From Ganoderma boninense (lineage: Eukaryota > Basidiomycota > Agaricomycetes > Polyporales > Polyporaceae), in the NCBI GenBank assembly GCA_002900995.3, contig CM035306.1, positions 2,356,001 to 2,420,000 of the forward strand: DNA of 64,000 nucleotides. The letters run 5' to 3'. The notes beneath the pieces are model-generated. The model searched no databases. It was not told the DNA's origin and saw nothing but the letters and a program-made list of their open reading frames with translations. The stretch's first letter is position 1; each line of letters starts with the position of its first letter. The translations under genes were made by a program, and so were the position numbers. This document shows positions 47,916 to 60,800 of the stretch, piece by piece.

Positions 47916-49993
47916 AACGGACGGCGTGGCGGTGCGGGGGAAGCGGAGACAATACGACGGGGGCGCGAGGCCGGGAGGAGGGGCGATCAGGGTGGGGTTG
48001 AGGCTCAAGAAGTGGAACGCGCTACGCGGGCGAGCGCATATCGGCGGCGGCTTCCTCACGTGCACCCAAACGGGTCTGCCTTCTTCGGCAGTTGCACTTC
48101 TTCAACCTTGCTCCTCGAATCCTCCTCCGGCATGAACCCACCTCTCCCCTCAGCCCATGCCTCTCCTATCTATCGCTCCATATCGTGCAACCAAGGTGCG
48201 CGGGTCTCTGCACGCCTCATCAGCTGCTCATGCGTTTTTAGGGCAAGACGCTCCGCCGATGAGCGGCTACACAGTGCATCCTCTTGGCCGGTGGGAACCA
48301 GCCCACCTGTCCTTCATAGCGGCTCGAAAAATGGCTTTCTGCATGGGGCATGTCTGCGCCGAAGCTGCGTCTCCAAGTGTTCAATTAGCTCACAGCACTC
48401 TCCGCTCGCCAGCGTGTTTGATTTCAGCAAAGCAATCGATAACTCGTCTGGCAAAGGTTCTTGCGCCCAAGCCCGTCTGAGGCAACTCACCTGCCGTCCC
48501 CCATGACGATCCTAGCTTCGCCGTGACACACTGCCGCGCCGTCAAGATTGTCGCACCCAATGGTTTGCGATGCCGTTTGGCCGGCTCAGTCGGTAAGCCA
48601 CGGCCCGTTTGCAGAACGTCCTTCGATGCGTTGAACTTTTGCGCTCGATATGCTGGCGAAGCGACGCCGCATCACGTCGGACAGGGGCTCAGGTTTTAAT
48701 GTTTCCCATAAACGACCACCTTGCTCGATTCGGCCGGTGATAGTAAGTACACACGCACACGACTATGATCTGATGACTGCGACATGCTCCATCCGCCCAA
48801 CCTTCCCATTGATACCGACATACGTCGCTCCTAGGTCCGCATTCCGCACCTTTCCTGCGTTATCTCCCCGTCATCTGACCGCTCGCAGAAGTGCCGTTTT
48901 CCAACCCGTCCCAGCCCGCGGCTGACTCTACGAACGCGACGCGCGCTCGAGTTTCGCGGACGACGAGACGGTCCCCCTACCAGGCTCATACTGCCGTGCG
49001 GACGTCCCAGTACCCACGCGGTGGGAGTATTCGGCCAAGACGGCGATAAGCCAAGAAGCACGCCTTCCACCCCAGGGCGTCGACACCCCTGCATCGATGA
49101 GTATTTCCGAGACGTACCGAGGAGAGCTGGATGCGCGCTCGCCCGAGCACGACGTCTTGCGTGTTCACCTGACCGAGGAGTCGCCCGTCAGGGACGCCGT
49201 CTATTTCCAGTCTCAGTGGGTGGGTGGGGGCGACCGGGCGCGGGAGCGCTGAGCGCGCCGTGCTTCTCGAGTCCTGCCTTGCCAGGAGGCCTCACACACG
49301 TGTTTCGGATATGACTACGAGCACGGTCCGCAGGCCCTCGCTCTCTCTCCCGCTCGTTATCTTCCCGCAGGAGCGGCCATGCCCAGGGTTCCCTCTCTGC
49401 CTGCCCGGAGAGTGCATATCTGTCAACCTACCGAGGTTCTCGCAAAATTCCAGGGGGCGCAGGAGGACACCCTCCACCGCTCATCCACTTCCGACGTCTT
49501 CGCCCAGATCGCCTGTTGCCGTCCGCCCGAACTTGCGGCGCCCCGGGCCTTCTCCAAGCCAGTGGGCCGTCAAATGGGCGGAGTCTTTACACGGGGAATT
49601 TGCTATCTCTTCCTCGAACAGGCAATGCTGGGCTGTGGCCAGTGGAAGGATTTTCATGTTCTGCGGAGAAGGCGTTTGAGAGCGTCGTGCATCACATAAC
49701 TGACTTTGTGGCGGATCGCCTCTCAATCGTGGTGGTGGTCGGAGCGCTGCGGGCGCGTAATGGAATGGAAGCAAAAAATAAATTTACGTATCAGTTCCAG
49801 CTGCACTTCCTATCCTAGTAACGGCGAAATACTATAGAGCGGGAAGTAAAAGCAATACAGTAGCGTATATGGAGAACAGAGCGGAGACTGTATATGGTGT
49901 GGCGAGGGAGGGTAGCGAGAGTTGTATGCATACTAATACTAGTACAATAAGTGCCAGTCTCTGGTGATGAGAGTGCAAATAAAGCTCTAGACT
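47916..49993. other. Intergenic stretch of about 2.1 kb with one weak candidate gene
   Basis: Promoter of POP4 (-) at its left edge. Only the plus-strand candidate at 48701-49679, listed separately, shows coding signal. Confidence 0.5.
48701..49679 (+). CDS. Weak candidate gene, function unknown
   Basis: The best stretch is an open frame at about 48952-49215 reading FADDETVPLPGSYCRADV, PVPTRWEYSAKTAISQEARL, SISETYRGELDARSPEHDV, LRVHLTEESPVRDAVYFQSQ. A short first exon MFPINDHLARFGR could be joined to it across an intron of about 210 bp (branch GGCTGAC, acceptor CTCGAG), and a GT donor after FQSQ could lead to a third exon after CCGCAG at 49370 ending at 49679. None of these joints is compelling and I recognise no family. 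Confidence 0.25.
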
Positions 49994-50540
49994 CTAAGAA
50001 CGGCCAAGCTGGACGCAGACGGGGCAAAACGCATCGATGACAGGGTCTGCCACGCGTTCGAAGTTCAGCAGCTGATAACGCGACGCAGGAGGCACGGAGG
50101 AAACAGCTTACTGTACTGCTCAGGGAACTGGCGGCTGATTGGGGGAAACGAGACCGTCAACGACAGCGCCGTGGAAGCTGGAAGCGGTCGGACTTACTAC
50201 TGCCAACAACTTTCCGTGCAACGGGGTGGGACACAGTTCCTGGGATGCGACGTGCTGAACTTGCAGTAGCGATCGTCGCATTGAATCTAAGCGCCAAGTT
50301 AGGATTGAATTGGGATCTACACGAAACAAGGTGGCGAGAACGCGAACCATCTCATCGGGCTGGAGGGACGACGTCAGGGCTAGAACGTCAAGGGGGAGCG
50401 GCAGGAAATGCACACACGGACCTGGTCGATATAGTGCCCACAGCGCTTGTAGTTATTGCGAACGCTGAGGCCGACGTCGGACGTCAGAGATTAGGAAATA
50501 GCAGAACCGGGGAGGGGACACACCGACGCCAGTGACACAT
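49994..50540 (-). CDS. Small cysteine-rich protein, five exons, 74 aa (family member B)
   Basis: Exons 50540-50524, 50464-50422, 50286-50198, 50134-50112 and 50046-49994 sum to 225 nt (74 codons plus stop), each bounded by GT and AG, with CTAAC or CTGAAC branch points. The protein reads MCHWRRVRNNYKRCGHYIDQ, IQCDDRYCKFSTSHPRNCVP, PRCTESCWQYRQFPEQYNPV, IDAFCPVCVQLGRS. Its C-x4-C-x2-S-x2-H block and MC start match the gene at 37967-38426. No signal peptide or membrane segment; paired CxxC-like Cys and His suggest zinc binding. Function unknown. Two exons are under 25 nt, so automatic annotation is likely to miss it. Confidence 0.75.
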
Positions 50541-51767
50541 GACTGGGAAAGCCGGGGGGAGGGACTATGTACAGAGGAGGAGGGGAGGGGATGCTGGTCG
50601 TTGGGGAGTGGAGAGGCAGCCATTTTATACGTGCAGCAAGGGCGTGCAAAAGATCCGGCATGGTTTGCGGGAGGACGAGGGAGGAAGTCGCAAACAGGCC
50701 GTGACAGAGTACGATAACATCAGCGTATCGGGCCGCTCCGTTATGAGATTGCGCGACGAGGCTCCTGCTGGGGACATATCAAGATGTGGTCGGAGTAGTT
50801 GAGAAACATGAGGACGTGGCGGGAGCAGCGCTAAGGGCTGAGGGCGGCGTAGCAAGCTGATCGGTATCTCTTCGGACAATGCAAACTTCTGGCAGGGGGA
50901 GGCTCGAGGGCTGGGCGAGAGGTTTTGCCCGGGCGGCATGCTAAAGCTAAAACGCTAAACGTGTCCACTCTGGCCTATTTGGCAAATGCAGAACGGGGCA
51001 AAAGAACACACGCCACAGTACAGATGGGGCACAGATAGCCAAGGGGACGGCCAGCGTGATCCACGACCCATGGCTCGTCCGTCCTGCCGGAAAGCCGCGT
51101 GCAGGGAGAGCCCAATCGTACCCGTTGGGGCGCGAGAACGAGCAATCAGCAGATCTCGTCCTCGAACTTCGCAGGGGAATCACCCAGCAGTTGCCTGGAG
51201 GACAAGGAGAGATTGCACGGCAGATCGTCCAGGAAGGCGAAGAAAGAGCATGAGCACGTCAAGGCGGTTCGCCAGGACACGCAGGAGGCCGATAGAGGGC
51301 TGTGCTGGGGTTGGAGGACGAGGTGAGGCCCTGCGAGCCCATCAAGATAGGATCGATGCCACATTCCGAGGGCGAGCTGCGGGGTTCCGGTGGGAGAGGG
51401 CTGCGGTGTGGCCCTGTGCATGCGGGGGCGATAGAGACCTGCCTGGAAATAGCTTGGGGCCCGTGTGTTCGGACTGGGAGACAGGCGAGGACAGCGGCGA
51501 CTGGACGAGAGGCGCAGGTCGGGGCGGGAGGCACACGTGCACGTGGACGGCGACAAAACGCGTCGTCTCATTGTCAATTTGTTGTCAATGACTCTGAGTT
51601 CTCGAAGCTTATCGTGAACTTTATCGACAGATCTCGTCCCCGTCGGATACACATCAGCCTGCGAACATCCCGACCAGATACTGGCTTACGCCCTCTGGTG
51701 TAAGAATCCCCACGTCTGAAAACACCAGCGATATCAAGTCCGGTCTGCGGGAATGAACAACACGTGG
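50541..51767. other. Intergenic stretch of about 1.2 kb
   Basis: Purine-rich on the plus strand. Upstream of microgene B and downstream of eIF2B alpha, both on the minus strand. No convincing exon seen. Confidence 0.55.
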
Positions 51768-53106
51768 TCAGGTCCCGGCCGAAGTGAACAGCAGCACGGG
51801 TGTCGCCCACCGTGTATAGTCAACCCCGGGGTTCTTCGCTATCTGTTCCTGATTCATCGCCCGTTCCGCAATCGCTGATGACGTCCCCGAACTCGATTCT
51901 TGCCTCGTCGTGACGTCCTGCCTGCTTGTTGACCGCCCACCGTCTGCACCAGCTGACCGTCCCGTCGGAGCAGGGAATGATAGGATGTTTGGGTTGTGGG
52001 TTGGAAGATCGTATTGCGATAGCGGAAACAGGCGGTGGAACTTGTAGCTGAATAACCCGACCGGATCATCAGAAACCGTGGCATCATCAACCTGCTCGAG
52101 CAAGTACCTCTCTGCCAGTGCATAGAAAGGCTTATTCGCTGCTTTTGCGATAATGGCCATTTGGTGGCTGCCGACATAATTGATCAAACCGCCGCTCTCG
52201 ACGACGGCTTCGGACCCAACGAGAACGAAGTCCACCTTGTCCATCACATACGCGACCGCAGAGTCGAGCACCACTGTGCAAGGAATATCGGCCGCAGTCA
52301 GAACCTCGTATGTCTTGAGCCTAGCGAGAGTTGCGACCAAATGTCAGCATGCCATGATTCCGAGAAAATCATGGACATTACCCAAGTCCTCGAGGTCGCG
52401 ATTCTGTTACATAGACCGAAATGCGCTTTGTTTTGTGGGCGTGGAGCAACGCCTTGAGAACTACACGTGAGTGAGAATGTGTAAGAATCTACTTACATCG
52501 CTTGATCAGCATCGGATATGGGCCTACTCCTGGGCACTTACAACGGAGTCGTCCTTGATGAAACCGAGAGTGAGCTCCGCGATTTTATCGCGGAACGAGA
52601 TCGCCTCGGCGGCGTATTTCCGACCCTGTTGTTCTAGCTCCTTCTTAAGCTCAGCAAAGTTCTTGACGTTGTGGGGTGAGCATCGGATAACGAGAGGTAC
52701 ACTCTTGTGGCGAGGGTACTCACATCGGACTCGTGAGGGAAAAGGGTCACGAAAGCGATGAATAGCTCGCAGCCTGCATTAAGGCTAATAGGGTTTGGAG
52801 ACCGCCTCTTGAGCTCCTCTGCGCCATCGTTCAAGGCCTGCACGAGTTCGAACATCGTGCCGGCTTCAAACTGTCTACATTCATACCGGTGGCCCCACAG
52901 TGGATCGTAAGCGAGTACGCACCATTCGATCTTACTATAGCCTCGGCTAACGACGATATCGCAGCCAGTGGTGGGGATATCTAACATATTATGAGCGTGA
53001 ACATGGTTGGGGGGCGTAGGACCAAGAGGCGCACTTCGTCATCTCGAAGGAACTGCTGGAAGGTCGCATAGATGTCGAAGTCCCCCGCTTCGTTGGAAAG
53101 CGACAT
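51768..53106 (-). CDS. GCN3: Translation initiation factor eIF2B subunit alpha
   Basis: Regulatory subunit of the guanine-nucleotide exchange factor for eIF2; senses phosphorylated eIF2-alpha in the stress response. It starts MSLSNEAGDFDIYATFQQFL, RDDE, then a second exon ISPPLAAISSLAEAIVRSN joined to AGTMFELVQALNDGAEEL, SLNAGCELFIAFVTLFPHES, NFAELKKELEQQGRKYAAEA, ISFRDKIAELTLGFIKDDSV, LKTYEVLTAADIPCTVVLDS, VDFVLVGSEAVVESGGLINY and SHQMAIIAKAANKPFYALAE. This is the eIF2B alpha/beta/delta fold. Between FHRLFPLSQYDLPT and NPGVDYTRWATPVLLFT the protein carries a Ser/Thr/Gly/Arg-rich insert of about 55 residues. About 350 residues. Confidence 0.94.
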
Positions 53107-55460
53107 GTTTGAATCGATTCGGGGGGTTGCGGGTGAGTGCAGCAGGCCAAGATGACAGCCGAAAGAATGTGTCGCGTGACTGGTTGGGATCAACCGGAGG
53201 AGACGAGCAGAGAAAGGACGATGGGTCTCAGTCTCGGTCTGCTTCCCATTCTGACTCGGCTCTCACACGCACGTGCTGACGCGGTCAGGTGATGCGACTG
53301 CCTCACGTCCAGGAACAATTGTAAGTACTTAGTACAATTGCCCCCTGCTTCTCGCCTGCTTCCGCCGATGGCTAACGACTCCAAGCCTCGGCCTGGGTTT
53401 CACTGATCAAGGATGTGGTTAAGCAGCCGAGTACGGGGCCGTGCTGTCACCGATCGTACCCCAGAGATACTCTCGATCGTCTTCGGCCACCCAAGCCTTC
53501 AAGCTTCAAGTTCAGCCGTTCATTCGAAGCTGCACTTCGACGTTCAAAATCGACAGCCGTGATGCCAGGTACCGACTGATGTAGCCCCTACGAAATCGAA
53601 GCGGACCCTGATTTTGCCCCAAGGGACGAGTTCAGCATTCTCTTCCTTCCAGACGACAGTCGCCCACGATTTTCCCTGGCTTCCAAGTGACAACGCATGA
53701 GAAGGGGTCCCGCACATACGGCAATTCCGATAGGTCCGGCCACCTCCCCCGCGGTTGCTGCGGCGTTGGCCTCCGAGCCCGAGGCCCGCAGACTCGAAAG
53801 TCCTCGTCCGGAACGCCACACACGTCCTCCCTGGCGCCACGCGGCTATTAACGCGGCAAAGTTCCGTCCATGTTACGGTTTCTATCCTCCGGCCTCCGCC
53901 AGTGGTAACGCGGATACCCGAAGATTGACTTTCGATACTCGGTATGTCGCGAGTGTGTCGACGACGAGGGCCATTGGTGACCTTGCGGACCCTGCAATGG
54001 CGGCGTCAGACCGTCAGCTAACCTAACCTTGCAGGGCACACATATAATAAGTTATGTAGCCTCATTGAAACAGTATCGGACGGCGACTCGAGGCTACACT
54101 GAGTTATTGACTAACCTAAAATGTGCATTTGTCGGAGCGCCCTTGAGATATGTTTGCACGGAAGCATCGGCGGTTCCTCGATGGTGGCGGCCGCCAGCCT
54201 AGTCTCCCGGACGACACAATGGAGCTACTTATCGCGCCTTGGCAAGTCCCATTCATGGAGGCCAATGCGCGAACAACGGGAGCATCACTGGTAGCAAATG
54301 AGACACAGCATCCCAGCGAAAAACAAGAAATTGGAGGGCTTAAGCGAGAAGATTGAAGCACGGGCCATGACGTTGTTGTGGTTTACCCATGGCGGGTGGA
54401 CCCTGTTAGCCGGGGCGCGCGGCCGACCGCGGCCACAATCGGTCGTCAAGGGGCGCGAGTCTCACAGTGTGTATTTGTTGGCGGGGCGGACCAAGCGCGG
54501 ACACCCAGAACGGACCTGGCCGTGAGTCGTTGTTCGTCGGCTGAGTGCAAAGTGTTAGGCTTTAGCTCGGATTTATTCTGCAGAGTGTGGACGGAAGACA
54601 CGCAACCTCCGTGCGCGAACGGCGTGGTGCCCACGCAGTGTGTCCACACATCATAAATCACGGCGGACGTCAGGGAGGAGCGTCCATTCGCTGGCAGCCC
54701 TGGTGAGGGACGCACCAGCGTCGAGCGGCGGGCGAGGAATAGCCGCTGGGCGGGATATTGGTTGAGTCGGCGAGCTGGGAGCGGGCGGTGTGTATCTGCG
54801 TGTCTGCGTAGGTCTGCGTCCCCGCCTGCGTTTTGGGGCCAAAGTGGGGCCGGATGCGGAAGGGGCGTTGTGCCAGAAAAGGCAGGGCGAGGCAGAAAAG
54901 CAGCCGCGGGCGGGAGGGAGGAGAGTTTAGCCAGGTTGGGCCTGTGGGAAGAGGGAGTTTTGGCAGGGATCGCGAGTGCGAAATGTCCAAAAAGCGCATG
55001 CTTTGCTCATCGAAACACGTTTCGTGTCTTTGCCGCGTCGGAATGTCGCCCAAACCCTATGGGGCCCGCTCTCCGTGGCGATCGCCAGGTCCAATTTCAG
55101 CAGTCTCGGCGCAACGCCCGCCCTTGAAAAGGGCCGACGCGAGACCATGCTTTTCTCCTCCACCATCTCCCTCTGACATTCCCTTCCTCTCCTCGCCTCC
55201 TATCCCGCTGTGCTCAACAACGTGTTTCCCGCCCGGGCACGCGGCTCCTTGATCCACACTTTTCACTGCTGGAGGCAGGCTGGCTTCTTCGTTCGCCATT
55301 TCGGGGTGAGTCCTTCTCGCATATATGTCCTCCGCCGAACCAACCGTCACTGGCCTCCAATGTACACAGTTCGCCACCGCCCTTCGCCTTCGTTCCGCCT
55401 TCCCCGCGACACCCCTCTCCGTCCCCCTGCGTCCCCTTCGTCCGAAAACGAGCACCCATC
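53107..55460. other. Long stretch without a recognisable gene
   Basis: About 2.35 kb between the starts of eIF2B alpha (-) and the one-exon gene (+). A minus-strand frame at 53544-53840 (CGTPSHALSLGSQGKSWATV and onward) is the only one that looks faintly protein-like; it has no start, splice or family support. GT-rich and A-rich leader-like sequence nears 55460. Confidence 0.5.
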
Positions 55461-56078
55461 ATGTCCAGCGTCCCGCCACAATTATTCTTCACTAACGACG
55501 TCGCTTCTATGGATGAATGGTCACGGCGAACCGGTATTCCCCTCACGACCGCCGACGCACTCGGCACGAACTATGCACGAGCACGTCGTTGGCTGCTTTC
55601 CCTACGCTCGAAGCTGGTCCAGGAACACGGTTGGCAGGACGTGACCCCGTTGGACTCTAGACTCCTCTTCGACATCGAATGCCCCACCCCATACCGCTCG
55701 TCAAGGGGCCTCCCGCGCAGCCCGAATATGCGCCTCCAAATTCCCGTCAACGCGTCGTCCTTCTTCTCGCGCGAACGACGCGTCCAGTGGGAGATGGTGT
55801 TCCACTCCGCGCTCTTCCCCGGGCTCCGACATACCGTCCCGGCGATCGCGGACCTCCTCCACCTCCTCCAGTGTCTCCTTACTGGCATGATCGTCCTCAT
55901 CAAAGAGGAGCAGGTCCCCGGTGAGGGGATGTACCGGACCATTCGAGGTCTACCGCCTGTCGAGTGGGTCACTGGTCACGAAGCGGCACTCGTCGACATT
56001 TTTGGATCGTCCCATTACCGCCAACTCTTCCGCGCCGCCAGCGATAACCGAGTCGCGTTCAAGCTCGAGCGGGCATGA
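55461..56078 (+). CDS. Hypothetical protein, 205 aa, single exon
   Basis: One uninterrupted frame from MSSVPPQLFFTNDVASMDEW to RVAFKLERA-stop, in a window where most real genes have several introns. It reads like a folded soluble protein (YARARRWLLSLRSKLVQEHG, PLDSRLLFDIECPTPY, VQWEMVFHSALFPGLRHTVP, LLHLLQCLLTGMIVLIKEEQ). A hydrophobic patch near residues 128-148 could be a buried helix or a membrane segment. No family recognised. Good codon composition and length support it; intronless structure could mean retroposition or simply a compact gene. Confidence 0.6.
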   Translation: MSSVPPQLFFTNDVASMDEWSRRTGIPLTTADALGTNYARARRWLLSLRSKLVQEHGWQDVTPLDSRLLFDIECPTPYRSSRGLPRSPNMRLQIPVNASSFFSRERRVQWEMVFHSALFPGLRHTVPAIADLLHLLQCLLTGMIVLIKEEQVPGEGMYRTIRGLPPVEWVTGHEAALVDIFGSSHYRQLFRAASDNRVAFKLERA

Positions 56079-57817
56079 CGCACTCCCATGCGCGCACTTT
56101 GGCACTCTTCGCATTGTCGCTCAAAAGGCCGACTAAATATGGCTGATTTTGTCTGGGGACTCTCCGGCGGCCACACGCGTCGGACTCTATCTTATTCGAT
56201 CCTATTGACTGGCATCGTACTTATGTTTAATCCCGTCTGGTACAGTCTTAATGCCTTTTCTCCTTCGCCACCGCCCATTGTTACATAGCACATGTTCACG
56301 AACTCTTGTTCCATGCCATTCACACACCGTCGCTGTCAGTTAGAATACGTCCGCCCTCCTAGTCGCAAAATAGGCTACGGTCCATGCTACGCACTTGTCA
56401 TACCTTGCTGTTTCGACCCTGGCCATAATGTTTCTCCGTGGCCCCTGTCATCCTTCATCCTGCACATACAGTATGTATTGTCCGCATTCCACACGCCATG
56501 CATCGTAGGCTTCTACAGTATAGTCCATAATCGCGCAAAGTTGCCAATTGTACTCAGTATTCCCTGTACATAAGTTCATCTGAAACGCCGAGCGTTTGCG
56601 CCCATGGTGGCACCCCTTCATTCATACAGGCTTTATAGTCGCCTTCGCAGGGTTGGCACCAGGGCGTCATGAATGCGATCGACGTCTACAACGCACACAA
56701 GAACCAGCTGCGTGGTACTCCGCGCAACGTCGCTGAGAAATTCGACGGACGCAGTGCGAATTTGAAAGCTACGTCACGGACGGATATGGCGATGGAGTTA
56801 CCGGAAACGTTAAGAACGCTGACGATCCCATGAGAGAGGCCACACTGCGTGCGTTGTAGCGGTAGCCTGCAGCTTGCATTGAGGGTCCGGCCTGAACATG
56901 GTCGTAGGGCTACTACGCCCAGAACAGCGACCTCTGGGTCAGTGCCGGGGCGTAGGGCGGATAAGAACGCGCGCAACACATGAGGTGTTTCTGACAAGCC
57001 AGTCAGACGAGCTCTGCAGCGTACGGCTGACTCAATCGGATGCCGTACAGTGCTCCTGGGCGGCATGCGCGTTGAAAACGTGGGCGAAGCCGTGCCGTCA
57101 TGACGCAGCGGGAATCCGCGTCGCACGTGGAACGCCGCCTCCTTTGACCGAGCGGCCGCGCAGCCCTAGTTGACTTGTGGGGAGGGATTGAAGGGGTAGC
57201 ACGGTTCCGGGGCACTGGAGACTGCGCACGAAAAGGTTACTAGAGCCCATACGTGGTCAGTCACAGGCGCACACAAAAGCTCGGGAACGGCTATGCGATC
57301 TGCGAGAGAAGCTTGCACGACAGGCCACAGAAATGCGATCGCACCAGCTCCGTAATCTTATCAGAAGCGAAGCGTGAAGGGCACCCGGTCAAATCGATGC
57401 GCCACCAGTCCGCTTGGCCATCTCGAGGTCGAATGTTCCGAGCAACTAAGATGTGCTAGGTCTACAGTCCACAGGCAACAGCTTGAGCCTCAAGCATGGT
57501 GCCCAGCATTGAGTCGAATAACAGGTTCCAAGACGGTCCGTAGCATGAGGGGAAGTGGCTGGATACAGCGAAGTCGGCAAGGAGGCATTTGTTACGCAGT
57601 GGACATTGAGGACGATGGCGACAATTGACGACGACCTCTGGATTCAATATCGACCGCACAAGCCGCCGGAGCCGAGTTGTAGCGGAGCTCAAACGTTCCG
57701 GTGTAAGTTAGGGCGGAGCGGATTTCAGAGAGCTAGAGCGCCCATTATGCGCGTCGCGCCGCCGCCTCCCGCGTCGTAAATCCCAACCTCGTACTGCTTT
57801 GCTCTACTTCCTTCGCC
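56079..57817. other. Intergenic stretch of about 1.7 kb
   Basis: 3' flank of the one-exon gene and promoter of the XMAP215 gene. No coding signal, RNA gene or repeat recognised. Confidence 0.6.
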
Positions 57818-60800
57818 ATGGCGGATGGCGCGCCGCCCCCGGAGGAGGACTTCAATGCTATTCCCATATCCGACAGGCTCTCTCACAAGAACTGGAAGGC
57901 CCGAGTCAGCGCCTATGAAGCCTTGGTCAAGACTTTCCAAACCACTGCCTCGGACTCTGATCCCGCCTTCAAACCTTACATCAACAACCCCGATACCCTC
58001 AAGAAGATCGCTACGGATGCCAACGCTGTCGCACAGGAGAAGGGCCTAGAGTGTTTGGTCGCCTTCGTGAAGTTCGCCGGGGAAAATGCTGCTCGTACAC
58101 GGGAAGTGGTCGTCCCTGCCCTGGTGGACAAATGCTTCGGTTCGGCGCGCGCTGGAACGAAGAATCAGGCTATAGAGCTGTCGTTGCAGTACGTGGAAGT
58201 CGAGAACGGTGCGGCAGGTGTTGTGGTACGTCTGTCAATGCCATTATGTTCTCGTCGCTCCGATTAACGTAGGTTGGCCGCCGGACAGGAGAACATCTTG
58301 CCGGGACTCGCGGCGAAGCAGCCCAAGACGGTTGCCGGATGTGTGGTCACACTGAGGGAGATTGTTCGGTAAGTCTCACAATGCTGCATTCATCCCGTCG
58401 TGTGAGCATAGCCAACTTGTGCATTTATGCAGACAATTCGGGACGACCGTGGCGCCTCCGCCTCCCGTTCTGAAGGCTCTTCCCAAAATATTTGGTCATT
58501 CCGATAAGACTGTACGGGCGGAAGGCACGCAACTGGCTCACGTCATGTATCAGTTCATCGGTCCAGCCATCGAGACATTCCTTAACGATCTCAAACCTGT
58601 TCAGGTGAAAGAGCTTAAGGAGGCGTTCGAGGAAATGGAGAAGGAAGGGAAGGGTAGAGGAAGCTTGAAGCCGGAACGAATGACAAGGCAAGGGGCAAGG
58701 GAGGCTGAAGCTGCCGCTGAGGCAGGTGACAGTGGAGAGGCAGCTACAGCTCCTGCCGAAGGTGCGTGGTCCGATAGTTCAAGGTGACCTTTGCTCAGCT
58801 AGCGTGTCTCAGAGGCACCCCCCGATCCACGGATGTTCGCGGAGGAGGTTGACATCGTTCCCAGGATGCCCGCAAACCTCCAGGCTTCGTTGAAGTCCTC
58901 GAAGTGGAAAGACCGCAAGGAGGCTCTCGACGAACTTCTGACACTAGTCAATGCAACCCCTAGAATCAAGGAGGCTTCTGAACTCGGAGAACTCGCTCGG
59001 TCATTGGCAACGTGCGTGCAGAAGGATGCCAACATCAACTGTGTTATGGTCGCGGCGAACTGTCTGGAAGGGTTGGCCAAGGGCCTCATGGGAGGGTTCG
59101 CGAGGTATAGGGAAAGCGTTGTCCCGCCTATGTTAGAGAGGTTGAAGGAGCGGAAGGTGAACGTTACCGACGCCATCGGCAATACTTTGGACGCTGTTTT
59201 CGCCACAGTAAGTGGATTTTAAGCTCATGGGGCCCGCTGCATAACGTGCTCACGTTGTGCAGACTACACTCACCGATATCCTCCCTGACACACTCCCTGC
59301 GTTGAACTCGAAGAATCCCCAAGTCAAGGAGGGTACGCTGAAGTTTCTCGCGAGGAGTCTATCTACTTCTCCTACGCCGCTTCCGGCACCCCAGATCAAG
59401 CCTTTATCAGAAGCTCTTGCTGCCCTGTTGGAGGATTCCTTTGAAGGTGCCAGGAACGAAGCCGCCGTCTGTCTGGGTACCTTGATGAAGATGGTGGGAG
59501 AGCGACCGCTCAATGCCCTCATGGACGGCCTAGCGGACGTGAGGAAGGCCAAGGTCAAGGAGGCATACGACAATGCTAAGGTGAAGGCCAAGGCTGGTTC
59601 AGGTGCACCTCCGAAGCCCGCCGCCCTTCCAGCCAAGGAACCGCCCAAGAAGAAGGTACCTCCGCCGCCGAAGCAGCCACCGACTACGGAACTTCCTGCT
59701 GTACCGAGCCAGAACGACTCTGCGCCTCCTCCAGAGAACAAGCCGCTCAAAAAGCCTCCGGCACGCCTCATGGTGGGCTCCAACGCTCTCTAAGGTGTTG
59801 ATCACTAATGTTTCATTCTTTCATGCGTATTAGGCGAAGAAGGCCCCTGGTGCTGGTGGAGGTGAAGGGAGCGCTGCTCCGGCCGCAGCTGCCCCTGCCC
59901 CCAAGAAGCTCCCTCCTGCTGTAGCCGCTGCTGCAGCCGCAAAGCCGGGAAAGGGCGGTGCTGCGCCTGCTCCCGGTGCTCTTGACACCTTCAAGTTCAA
60001 GCACACGCCGGAGGATGCAGAAGCACTTGCTGCGGAAGTCATACCTGTGAAGTACGCGACCGAACTGGGTGATTCTAACTGGAAAGTTAGATTGGCTGCG
60101 CTTGAGGAGATGACCACCTGGGTGGAGGGTGCCGTGGAGGGACTCGATTCCGAGGTTGTTATCCGTTTTCTGGCGAAGAGGGGCTGGAACGAGAAGAACT
60201 TCCAGGTGCGTCGGCCACCGTGTGACTCGTGGTTAAATCACCGAAACATGTGATAACCTTGGATGATTGGCAGGTATCTACGAAGCTCTATGGTATTCTT
60301 GGGATCCTTGCGGATCGATGTCCAACTTTCGGCCGCGCTTCTGCTGCCCTCAGTATCCCACATCTCAGTGAGAAGCTAGGGGATATGAAGCTCAAGAAGC
60401 CGGCGGGAGAAACACTCCTGATGTTTGCGGAGAAGACATCTTTGCAGTTCGTTCTCGGTCATGGTGAGATCCCTCTGTAACATTTCACTAACGATAACTG
60501 ACATTCGACGTAGCTTACGATCCACTTTCGAAGCAGAAGGCCCCGAAGGTTTTAGCCGATGCCCTCACGTGGGTCGAGCAGGCACTCGTAGAATTCGGCA
60601 TCGCCGGCCTGTCTCTGCGCAGTCTCATCGAGTTCCTCAAGACAGCGCTGAAGAACTCAAACGCTGCTGTGCGAACGAACGCGACGAAAACCCTCGTGAC
60701 TGTGAAGCTGTTCGCAGGACCATGTATGTCACCATTCTACACGTAAGAGAAGGGACAGCTGACGTCGGTTCTTAGCGATCAAGGACCTTCTCGAGGATTT

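Noticed and set aside
59250..59783. 177-codon minus-strand ORF, Gly/Ser/Phe-rich
   Set aside because: Antisense of the XMAP215 TOG2 end and Pro/Lys-rich linker.
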